Shown here: positions 32,539-37,692 of the stretch, in pieces
Layout of the letters: every line of letters begins with the position of its first letter
Position numbering within the stretch: position 1 is the first letter of the stretch
The notes under the pieces: model-generated
What the model was told of the DNA's origin: nothing
Databases searched by the model: none
Seen by the model: only the letters and a program-made list of their open reading frames with translations
Virus record (IMG/VR): IMGVR_UViG_3300032087_004322
Span: 1 to 37,692 of that record
Reading direction: 5' to 3' (one strand)
DNA: 37,692 bases
From: a virus
Made by a program: the position numbers and the translations under genes

Positions 32539-33042
32539 CGCGTCTCAATAAACTCTTATTTAAAAACTTATGTAACACGGTACAAGTAGGTTACCGAGAG
32601 TTAGCTATTGTCTAAAAAAGCTAATCACCTACTGAACAAACTTAGTTCACTTTGAGTGTAGAGTGTTTAGGGGAGGTGGCACATTGTAACTCCCCCGACC
32701 TGCTATGCACTTGAGGGTTAGAAGTGAAACTATGGAAGTGGGAAATAAAAGATCTTGCACTACCTCTGACGATGGGGGACTGAGATAAAACTCTGGTAGT
32801 GTGGTGTTGTACAAGCACCTCTCTAATACCAAATAGATACAGATATAAAGAGATAAACAAAGATGTTAGGCTATGAATGTAAATACGGTAGCCCAAACAC
32901 TAAGAGCAAGCGCCCTAGAGACAATGCTTCATGTTACATAAGTCATCTTAATAAAACCTGCTACCTACTGGAACTAATACCGAGCAGGGAGTATTCCTAT
33001 TGTTAACAGTTATGGTTTACATTTATTAAGTTAAAGGTTAAT
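32539..33042 (+). other. 500-base gene-free structured region upstream of the recombinase
   Basis: No plausible ORF with a ribosome binding site. It holds several stems: AGTAGGT (32585-32591) with ACCTACT (32627-32633) enclosing TTAGCT/AGCTAA (32601-32606, 32619-32624); a competing CGGTA/TACCG stem (about 32579-32595); GGGGAG/CTCCCC (32670-32675, 32690-32695); and GCACTACC/GGTAGTGT (32757-32764, 32795-32802). Could be a structured RNA, recombinase arm sites or part of attP. Identity unknown. Confidence 0.4.
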
Positions 33043-33927
33043 ATGTATCATTCACTACAGATTAAAGACAGTTTAAGTCTCAGAGAGGTATCTATGCGCA
33101 GGCTAGTAGACCTGTTTAGTATTGAGTATGTTCGTTTCAAAAACCTTAGTGGCAGAACAGAGGAAGGTTATCGGACAGCAGTTGCGAGTTTATTAAATGT
33201 AATAGGCGAAGTAACCTCTAAGCAAATAACTTCAAAAGATATAAAGGAGTGGCATAATTACATGCTAGAGAATAACTATGCAATGGGAACCATCAGGAGT
33301 CATCTTTCTAGGATTAAGAACTTGTTTGAGTGGTCTAATTCTAAGGGCTTAACGAACTTTCCTGTTAACGACATAATTTATCCGAAGACTACAATAACAC
33401 CGCCTCGTTTTGTTACAACCGAAGATGTTAGTCAAATGATAAAAGTAACGACCAAAGGCAGAGATAAAGCGGTAATATCGTTGCTTTATGCATCAGGACT
33501 ACGATCTAGTGAGCTGTCTGGGCTTAATAGAAGCTCTCTAACAGGCAATCAATTACAAATACTAGGCAAAGGTCATAAATACCGTTTAGGCTTCATAGAC
33601 GCTCGTACAGCCTTTCTGATAGCTACCTACCTAGACGGTCGCAACGACAACCTAGCACCACTTTTTATAACAAATCGTGGTACTCGTTTAGAAAAAGAAA
33701 TTATTGCTAGAATTGTAAAAACAGCCGTACTCAGCGCTGGTTTAGATGAGTCAGTAACCCCACACACCCTAAGGCACGGTTACGCAACAAACCTACTCAG
33801 AAATGGTTGTAACCTCAGATATATTCAAGAATTACTTGGCCATAGTAATATTCAGACAACTATGCTCTATACGCATGTGTTGGATGATGACTTATCCACA
33901 AATTATAAGAGGTACCACAGCATATAG
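33043..33927 (+). CDS. int: Tyrosine recombinase / integrase (XerC/D-like)
   Basis: 294 residues. The N-terminal SAM-like core-binding domain (residues ~20-110) is followed by the catalytic domain with the full set: R154 (YASGLRSSEL), K in LGKGHKYR (~176-179), H241 and R244 (HTLRHGYAT), H267 (LLGHSNIQTT) and the nucleophile Y276 (MLYTHV). It joins or inverts DNA via a 3'-phosphotyrosine. Start ATG 33043 after AAAGGTTAAT; ATG 33094 is an alternative. It is either the phage integrase or the enzyme acting on the flanking 23-bp inverted repeats. A perfect promoter follows immediately. Confidence 0.92.
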   Translation: MYHSLQIKDSLSLREVSMRRLVDLFSIEYVRFKNLSGRTEEGYRTAVASLLNVIGEVTSKQITSKDIKEWHNYMLENNYAMGTIRSHLSRIKNLFEWSNSKGLTNFPVNDIIYPKTTITPPRFVTTEDVSQMIKVTTKGRDKAVISLLYASGLRSSELSGLNRSSLTGNQLQILGKGHKYRLGFIDARTAFLIATYLDGRNDNLAPLFITNRGTRLEKEIIARIVKTAVLSAGLDESVTPHTLRHGYATNLLRNGCNLRYIQELLGHSNIQTTMLYTHVLDDDLSTNYKRYHSI

Positions 33928-33940
33928 CGCATAATGCTAT
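33924..33940 (+). other. Inverted repeat at the end of int (operator or core-site candidate)
   Basis: ATAGC-GCATAAT-GCTAT: two 5-bp arms around a 7-base spacer, overlapping the int stop codon and touching the -35 box at 33940. The geometry fits a tyrosine-recombinase core site or an operator controlling the adjacent promoter. Confidence 0.35.
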
Positions 33941-33968
33941 TGACAAGCTAGAAACTGTGGCGTATAAT
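33940..33968 (+). promoter_or_regulatory. Consensus sigma70 promoter TTGACA-17-TATAAT
   Basis: Perfect -35 (33940-33945), 17-base spacer, perfect -10 (33963-33968). It is the strongest promoter in the window, lies just after int and points toward the muramidase gene through a terminator at 34099-34122. Confidence 0.9.
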
Positions 33969-33974
33969 CTTAAG

Positions 33975-34122
33975 CAGTACTTTTACAGTTCAAAGTTCAA
34001 TAAAAATCTCAAGCGGATTTAACTGAGTTCTGTTATATCACCCTTCATATAAAAGGCACTATAACTTAACAAATACATACCGAGCATTATACCACAGACC
34101 CGCTAGAGAAAGCGGGTTTTTT
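33975..34122 (+). ncRNA. Predicted ~148-nt RNA between a consensus promoter and a terminator
   Basis: No ORF with a ribosome binding site. AT-rich, ending in the terminator CCCGCT/AGCGGG. It could be an independent regulatory RNA (immunity, copy control) or an attenuated leader of the downstream muramidase gene. Confidence 0.45.
34099..34122 (+). terminator. Rho-independent terminator
   Basis: CCCGCT (34099-34104) pairs with AGCGGG (34111-34116) over a 6-base loop, then six T. The inverted-repeat hairpin begins 2 bases after the T run. Confidence 0.88.
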
Positions 34123-34123
34123 A

Positions 34124-34158
34124 ATTCGGTCCGTGATCTGGGTGATTGCGAACCGAAT
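34124..34158 (+). promoter_or_regulatory. Leader hairpin presenting the inverted-repeat sequence in its loop
   Basis: ATTCGGT (34124-34130) pairs with ACCGAAT (34152-34158). The 21-base loop carries most of the sequence complementary to the predicted small RNA at 32491. A large single-stranded target loop is what an antisense interaction would need. The following 34160-34300 bases hold further short stems (CTGGA/TCCAG, CAGAC/GTCTG) and no convincing gene. Confidence 0.45.
34126..34148 (-). repeat. 23-bp inverted repeat, right copy
   Basis: Exact reverse complement of 32493-32515. Lies just downstream of a terminator and upstream of the muramidase gene. Confidence 0.9.
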
Positions 34159-34316
34159 AGAGAAACCAAGTCAGGTACTAGCGCGGGCGGATCATCAGCG
34201 GCCTAGTAGCGAGCAGGAATCTCGTCATTCTGGAGTGGAGTCCAGAGAAGTGTTGCCAGACAGCCGACAGTCTGATTACAAAAAACGGAGTCCATTAAAA
34301 AAAGGGGGTACGGTTC

Positions 34317-34850
34317 ATTCGTACAGCATTACGACTGACGCTAGTCATCTTACTGGTGAACATAGCGACAGCACACGCAGCTCCCCAGAACCTTAACAAT
34401 CAGGTTACAACAACTGAGCAAGCCGAGCAGGTTGTTGAAAAAGAGGAGCGCCCTGTGGAAGTGGTTACGCCACCAAAGCAGGAAGAACCGCCAAAGGCAG
34501 TAGAACAGCCTAAAGCGGTTGAGAAGCCGATAATAAAGCCGGCAACACCAAAAGCACCAGTCGCAAAAGCTACTGGCACTAAAGAACAGTGGATGGCTCA
34601 GGCAGGAATCCCGAATTCTGAATGGAAATATGTTGACTACATAGTCAGCAAAGAATCGGGTTGGAATCCTAACGCAGTCAACAAAAGTTCTGGTGCATGT
34701 GGTTTGGTGCAAAGCCTTCCTTGCAGTAAGTTAGGCACAAATTGGCGCAATCCAGTACATGCTCTTATATGGCAGAAGAACTATGTAAAAGCGCGTTACG
34801 GCGGATATGCACAAGCATACGCATTCTGGGTAGCTAATCACTGGTACTAG
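34317..34850 (+). CDS. Secreted muramidase/aggregation-promoting-factor-like protein
   Basis: A GTG start at 34356 would cut through a signal peptide. The frame upstream reads IRTALRLTLVILLVNIATAHAA with an AHA-A signal-peptidase site, and AAAGGGGG sits 8 bases before ATT 34317. I therefore propose a non-canonical ATT start. After the signal comes a Pro/Glu/Lys/Val-rich linker (~25-90). The C-terminal ~85 residues are a lysozyme-like SLT/APF domain (YVDYIVSKESGWNPNAVNKS with catalytic Glu, SGACGLVQSLPCSKLG, YAQAYAFWVANHWY). It probably acts on peptidoglycan outside the cell. Lies between the recombinase and the replication operon. Confidence 0.75.
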   Translation: MRTALRLTLVILLVNIATAHAAPQNLNNQVTTTEQAEQVVEKEERPVEVVTPPKQEEPPKAVEQPKAVEKPIIKPATPKAPVAKATGTKEQWMAQAGIPNSEWKYVDYIVSKESGWNPNAVNKSSGACGLVQSLPCSKLGTNWRNPVHALIWQKNYVKARYGGYAQAYAFWVANHWY

Positions 34851-34859
34851 GTGAAAACA

Positions 34860-34877
34860 AGGGGGAGCAATCCCCCT
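34860..34877 (+). other. Strong hairpin after the muramidase gene
   Basis: AGGGGGA (34860-34866) pairs with TCCCCCT (34871-34877) over a GCAA tetraloop. No U tract follows, so it may block 3' decay rather than terminate. Confidence 0.5.
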
Positions 34878-34887
34878 ATCAAGTTAA

Positions 34888-34960
34888 TAGCTGTTGGTTC
34901 ATTGAGGGGGTTCTAGGGGTTTTGCTTGAGAAAGCGACCCTCTCAACGAGCCAATAGCAT
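34888..34960 (+). other. Imperfect long stem-loop before the replication operon
   Basis: TTGGTTCATTGAGGGGG (34894-34910) can pair with CCCTCTCAACGAGCCAA (34938-34954) with several G-U pairs. The loop contains GCTT/AAGC. It lies 15 bases upstream of the next start. Candidate riboregulator or origin structure; no family recognised. Confidence 0.35.
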
Positions 34961-34975
34961 GAAAGGGGTAAGCAC

Positions 34976-35167
34976 ATGCTAACTTATTTTGAACAAAAGG
35001 TTCTGCCTAGCCTATACAAGCTAGAAGAAACCGTAGGCATAAGAAAGAAAGTTGAGGTTAAGTATGAAGAATCTAACACGCAAACAATTGTTAGCAAAGC
35101 CGACTACTACGACGGCTACGAGATCAGTTTCTACGAACCGACCGACGATCAAACAGCACCGTTTTAA
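34976..35167 (+). CDS. Hypothetical acidic protein, 63 aa
   Basis: Starts MLTYFEQKVLPSLYKLEETV and ends in an acidic tail. Site GAAAGGGG before ATG 34976. The last ~104 bases are shared, in another frame, with the following zinc-ribbon gene. No family recognised. Confidence 0.5.
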   Translation: MLTYFEQKVLPSLYKLEETVGIRKKVEVKYEESNTQTIVSKADYYDGYEISFYEPTDDQTAPF

Positions 35168-35255
35168 GTGCTGGAGTTGTAACAAACCTAACAATAATTG
35201 GTTCAGACTATGCGAACAATGTGACGCAGAGCTGGACAGATGGGAGAAAGGCTAA
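35064..35255 (+). CDS. Small zinc-ribbon protein
   Basis: 63 residues from ATG 35064 (GAGG upstream). A basic Thr/Arg-rich N-terminus precedes a C-terminal ribbon: HRFKCWSCNKPNNNWFRLCE then QCDAELD, i.e. C-x2-C...C-x2-C. Likely nucleic-acid binding. It overlaps the upstream gene by over 100 bases, which is unusual, and couples to the next by TAATG. Confidence 0.6.
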   Translation: MKNLTRKQLLAKPTTTTATRSVSTNRPTIKQHRFKCWSCNKPNNNWFRLCEQCDAELDRWEKG

Positions 35256-35413
35256 TGGACGAAGAATATAAATCACTCATAGAGAGACTAATCTTAGCAA
35301 AGTTAGAATCAGAGCTAGTAAAGACTGACGACATAAACATAATTAAACTTTATGTTAAGAAACAAGCGAAAAAACTAGACAGAAAGCTAGAGAAATTAGA
35401 GAAAGCTAAATAA
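35255..35413 (+). CDS. Small helical protein, 52 aa
   Basis: ATG 35255 overlaps the preceding TAA, with GAGAAAGG upstream. The product starts MDEEYKSLIERLILAKLESE and ends in a lysine-rich helix (KKLDRKLEKLEKAK). Its own TAA overlaps the nuclease ATG. Part of the replication operon; function unknown. Confidence 0.55.
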   Translation: MDEEYKSLIERLILAKLESELVKTDDINIIKLYVKKQAKKLDRKLEKLEKAK

Positions 35414-36144
35414 TGGAAAATACAACACATTACAACGGGGAAGTGGAACTGATATTTGACCCACAAAAACACCGCTATACCATTAACGGCAAACCTACTA
35501 AAGGTGTTACTACCGTACTACAAAGGCTAAATAAGCCAGCTCTAGTAGTCTGGGCGGCTAGTGAGGCTAAAAAATATATAGAAGCCAACCTAAAGCCTGG
35601 AGTAGCCCTCGATGAGGTAGAGATTCAGCAACTAGCCAAAGACGCAATGTGGGCGCACCGTAACCGCAAGGACACGGCGGCTGAGATGGGTACATTCGTC
35701 CATCAGTTTTTACAAGACTGGATTGAGGGGAATCCCCAACCAATGCCGATCAACCCGCAATTACAGAAGGCGGTAAACGCTTTTATCAAGTGGTATGAGA
35801 AACAAACTATGGAAGGTAATTGTGAACAACGCCTTTGTAGCCCAACGCTTAGTCTAGCCGGAACAGTAGACTTTGTTGGTCAACTAGATGGTAAACTGAC
35901 AATCCTAGACTGGAAAAGTGGATCTGGCATATACCCAGAGTACCTATACCAGATGGGGGCATACGCCGAGATGTACGAAGAAGAGTTTGGTCAAAAGATA
36001 GAGCAAGTAGGGGTGATCAATTGTTCAGTCAAAGCACCATTTAAAACTTACTTTACGAGTGAAGTACAACCACTAAAAGATATTTACAAAGACTTACTAA
36101 GTCTAGATAGCAAATTAACAACTATAGAAGAAAGGATGAAATAA
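35413..36144 (+). CDS. PD-(D/E)XK nuclease (Cas4/RecB-like)
   Basis: 243 residues. The N-terminal part (FDPQKHRYTINGKPTKGVTT) is seen in phage exonuclease-like PDDEXK proteins. Motif I GTFVHQFLQDW (H97), E138, then SLAGTVDFVGQLDGKLTILD with D153 and DWKSG (D166, K168) form the active site. QMGAYAEMYEE carries the late Gln/Tyr. Probably processes DNA ends in replication or recombination beside the SSB-like gene. Coupled by TAATG on both sides. Confidence 0.82.
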   Translation: MENTTHYNGEVELIFDPQKHRYTINGKPTKGVTTVLQRLNKPALVVWAASEAKKYIEANLKPGVALDEVEIQQLAKDAMWAHRNRKDTAAEMGTFVHQFLQDWIEGNPQPMPINPQLQKAVNAFIKWYEKQTMEGNCEQRLCSPTLSLAGTVDFVGQLDGKLTILDWKSGSGIYPEYLYQMGAYAEMYEEEFGQKIEQVGVINCSVKAPFKTYFTSEVQPLKDIYKDLLSLDSKLTTIEERMK

Positions 36145-36386
36145 TGAAAGACAAGATAACAATTAAAGCCAATAATGGCATAAACAGAGTAAAAAGGTTT
36201 ACAAAAAATGTAGAGACATTTGTACAAGCCGTATCGATGCTAGTGCTAACGACCTTTGCATTCTGGTCAACTAGGCAACTACAACTTAACCAGATGGTTC
36301 GTTATGTGGTAGTAACGGCATTAGTAATAATCGGTCTGAGGGGAATGTATGAATTTGTACGCTTCCTAGACGCAGAAAGGAAATAA
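36144..36386 (+). CDS. Small membrane protein, 80 aa
   Basis: Two hydrophobic segments: FVQAVSMLVLTTFAFWS (~27-43) and VVVTALVIIGLRGMYEF (~55-71), with basic flanks. Embedded between nuclease and SSB-like genes with overlaps of one base (TAATG) upstream. Unknown role, perhaps membrane anchoring of replication or a superinfection factor, which is inference. Confidence 0.6.
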   Translation: MKDKITIKANNGINRVKRFTKNVETFVQAVSMLVLTTFAFWSTRQLQLNQMVRYVVVTALVIIGLRGMYEFVRFLDAERK

Positions 36387-36387
36387 A

Positions 36388-36936
36388 ATGCCAGCACAAG
36401 AGTACACCATTAAACAAGTCAGCCAACAAGAGCCGAAACGCTACGAAGGCAAGTATGGCGTGACGCTGTACTACAAAGTACGGTTTGAAGGTAGCGATGA
36501 AACGGTAGAAATCGGTCGTAAAGAAGGCAACCCACCAAAAGAAGGTGACAGGCTTTATGGCCAAATTGAAGAAACCGAATATGGCCAGAAGTTTAAAGCC
36601 GAACGCAGACCATTTGAGGCACACAGAGCTGGCAATAAGCCTCTGCGTGATGATTCGGCTATACAAGCCCAGTTTGCAATAAAAACCGCTATAGCCTACC
36701 TCGACAACGACGAGCAGGCAACACTAGATACTGTAGAACAGTACGCTAAAGACTTCTTCGCCATGATTGAACGAGTCAAGAACAGTACACAGAAGCCTAG
36801 CCTAAAACAGCAATGGGACAAGACACTAGAGGCTAAGAACGAAGATAGTCCAATACCTAACGACGAAGTACCGTTAGAGGCTTACGAAGATATTGGACTA
36901 GATACAGAGGTTGATTTAAATAATATACCGTTCTAA
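36388..36936 (+). CDS. Single-stranded DNA-binding protein-like
   Basis: 182 residues. The N-terminal ~75 have an OB-like strand pattern (YGVTLYYKVRFEGSDETVEI, DRLYGQIEETEYGQKFKAER). A helical region follows, then a long acidic linker ending in ...VDLNNIPF, the conserved SSB C-terminal tip that binds partner proteins. It coats ssDNA during replication. Site GAAAGGAAA before ATG 36388. Confidence 0.72.
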   Translation: MPAQEYTIKQVSQQEPKRYEGKYGVTLYYKVRFEGSDETVEIGRKEGNPPKEGDRLYGQIEETEYGQKFKAERRPFEAHRAGNKPLRDDSAIQAQFAIKTAIAYLDNDEQATLDTVEQYAKDFFAMIERVKNSTQKPSLKQQWDKTLEAKNEDSPIPNDEVPLEAYEDIGLDTEVDLNNIPF

Positions 36937-36948
36937 AAGGGGGAAATA

Positions 36949-37134
36949 ATGGGTATGAGGAACAGATTGATAAGAATTGACGCATATATAGGTTTTGACG
37001 ATGAAGATTCACCGCGCAAACGAGAGCAGTTTTTATTTAATATTGCTAACGATGAACTAGATGATATGCCAACCATTGTTACAAGAGATTTAGAAGATGC
37101 GATAGCAAACATCATCAACGAGGTTGAGTCATGA
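36949..37134 (+). CDS. Hypothetical acidic protein, 61 aa
   Basis: MGMRNRLIRIDAYIGFDDED... acidic C-terminus. AAGGGGG precedes ATG 36949; ATG 36955 is an alternative. Overlaps the next gene by 4 bases. Family not recognised. Confidence 0.55.
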   Translation: MGMRNRLIRIDAYIGFDDEDSPRKREQFLFNIANDELDDMPTIVTRDLEDAIANIINEVES

Positions 37135-37421
37135 TACAGCAGACAAGCTTAGAAGCATATTTTTCAGAGGTAAAGCCTCACATCAACCATAACCAGAAGC
37201 TAGTCCTAGAAGCGATAGTATCAATTGGGCCAGCTAGTAATAAGCAGATTGCCGAGCACATGGGCTGGCAGATAAATTCAATCACGCCAAGAGTCTTGGA
37301 GTTACGCAAGAAAAAACTGGTAGAACTAGCTTATGTTGGCCACGATCTAGCCGGACGAAAGTGTAACTACTGGAAAGCTACAGAAACAAAAGACGACATG
37401 CTAGAACAGGACTGTGCATGA
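37131..37421 (+). CDS. Winged-helix protein, 96 aa
   Basis: HNQKLVLEAIVSIGPASNKQ, then IAEHMGWQINSITPRVLELR and KKKLVELAYVGHDLAGRKCN: a MarR/ArsR-like winged helix with a wing hairpin. Such proteins often sit next to VRR-NUC genes in phage replication operons. ATGA overlaps on both sides. Confidence 0.72.
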   Translation: MIQQTSLEAYFSEVKPHINHNQKLVLEAIVSIGPASNKQIAEHMGWQINSITPRVLELRKKKLVELAYVGHDLAGRKCNYWKATETKDDMLEQDCA

Positions 37422-37554
37422 GCTTGCCAGTGCCGACTGAAGAAGTAGAGCAAATGGCATTAGTCCAGTACTTAGAGCTAAAAGGACATAAGTTTACGGC
37501 CATACCAAACAGTACTTACACGACTAGCTGGAAGCAGAAGGCCAAAAACAAACA
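37418..37554 (+). CDS. VRR-NUC nuclease, N-terminal fragment
   Basis: Reads [20 protein letters not shown], then [20 protein letters not shown] and KAKNK. This is the typical start of phage VRR-NUC (PD-(D/E)XK) proteins, which should continue with a G-x-P-D catalytic segment. Instead the sequence changes character at about 37545-37556 and the frame continues as unrelated residues. The rest of the gene is missing, and the junction is suspect (see the next entry). Confidence 0.65.
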
Positions 37555-37692
37555 ATCAAGTTTCTGGAAACGATTCCCGAAATCAGACGGGCACTGGCAA
37601 CTGACGTTCAGGCCGCCCTTGATGGTGATCCAGCAGCAACCTGCGCTGATGAAATCATCTTCTGCTATCCTGGCCTGGAAGCCATCTCTATT
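37555..37692 (+). CDS. cysE: Serine O-acetyltransferase fragment (foreign segment at window end)
   Basis: In a different frame from the VRR-NUC gene, 46 codons are open to the window edge: [45 protein letters not shown]. This closely matches the N-terminal domain of long-type serine acetyltransferases (ETIPEIR...DVQAAYDGDPAA...[13 protein letters not shown]), an enzyme of bacterial cysteine synthesis. GC is about 51% by hand count, higher than the phage genes around it. There is no start codon or ribosome binding site, because the fragment is simply joined to the phage gene. Confidence 0.6.
   Translation, partial: MKFLETIPEIRRALATDVQAALDGDPAATCADEIIFCYPGLEAISI

Noticed and set aside
32642-32896. 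Minus-strand open frames in the structured non-coding region
   Set aside because: No ribosome binding site, no gene on the minus strand anywhere else, and overlapping alternative frames.
32976-34086. 10-bp direct repeat ATACCGAGCA at about 32977 and 34077 as attachment sites
   Set aside because: Too short and without symmetry; easily due to chance, although both copies are near the recombinase.
34133-34396. 87-codon GTG-started frame overlapping the inverted repeat and the muramidase signal peptide
   Set aside because: No ribosome binding site. It starts inside the hairpin loop, and its last third is an out-of-frame reading of the signal peptide.
1-37692. CRISPR arrays, rRNA and tRNA genes
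   Set aside because: No regularly spaced identical repeats and no cloverleaf with a recognisable T-loop/acceptor pair was seen by eye; a tRNA scan was not possible here.
1-37692. Alternative genetic code (TGA or TAG recoding)
   Set aside because: TGA, TAG and TAA all serve as well-placed stops, often in ATGA overlaps, and no core gene needs read-through.

Overview
The window is a single, fully co-oriented (+ strand) tailed-phage genome segment, covering nearly the whole of a podovirus-type phage or prophage. Morphology is inferred from gene content. There is no tape-measure/long-tail cassette. Instead there are two large internal-virion-like proteins followed by an adaptor-like protein and a nozzle-like protein. 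The host looks Gram-positive-like (CHAP/SH3-type endolysin, holin, XhlA-like protein, secreted muramidase-like protein). Strong AGGAG-type ribosome binding sites, TGnTATAAT promoters and ordinary use of TGA, TAG and TAA as stops argue against a recoded (TGA=Gly) host. Several small zinc-ribbon and HHxxW-type proteins resemble those I associate with Patescibacteria/Saccharibacteria phages, but that host guess is weak.

Layout. 1-2311: small accessory genes (GKLGG-repeat protein, membrane microproteins, a truncated cytosine methyltransferase, zinc-ribbon proteins), often with ATGA overlaps. 2412-2600: promoter and structured leader. 2616-4835: packaging (ParB-like protein, small terminase candidate, large terminase). 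5464-11734: portal, scaffold, major capsid protein split by a group I intron carrying an HNH endonuclease, and minor head proteins. 11773-18939: fibre and spike genes (coiled-coil protein, beta-helix spike, Mtd-like and BppU-like modules, collagen-like fibre) with a second, free-standing HNH endonuclease. 19095-24959: internal virion proteins. 24960-26061: moron-like cassette (membrane protein and winged-helix protein with iteron-like repeats, each behind a promoter-terminator leader). 26138-29800: tail adaptor, nozzle and receptor-binding fibre. 29802-31110: lysis. 31113-32431: small genes. 32432-34316: recombination/RNA region with a tyrosine recombinase, strong promoters, terminators and a perfect 23-bp inverted repeat. 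34317-37554: secreted muramidase-like protein, then a replication/recombination operon (PD-(D/E)XK nuclease, SSB-like protein, winged helix, VRR-NUC start).

Four things stand out. (1) A perfect 23-bp inverted repeat flanks the recombinase region. Its left copy is the 5' end of a predicted ~47-nt small RNA, and its right copy lies in the loop of a hairpin in the leader of the muramidase gene, so it is either an RNA-RNA switch or an invertible segment. (2) The capsid gene is interrupted by a group I intron with recognisable core elements. (3) The second HNH gene carries a re-created copy of the fibre gene's last codons. (4) The last ~138 bases switch abruptly from a VRR-NUC gene to what reads as a bacterial serine O-acetyltransferase, most likely an assembly chimera.

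All homology statements come from motif recognition by eye; no searches were run.
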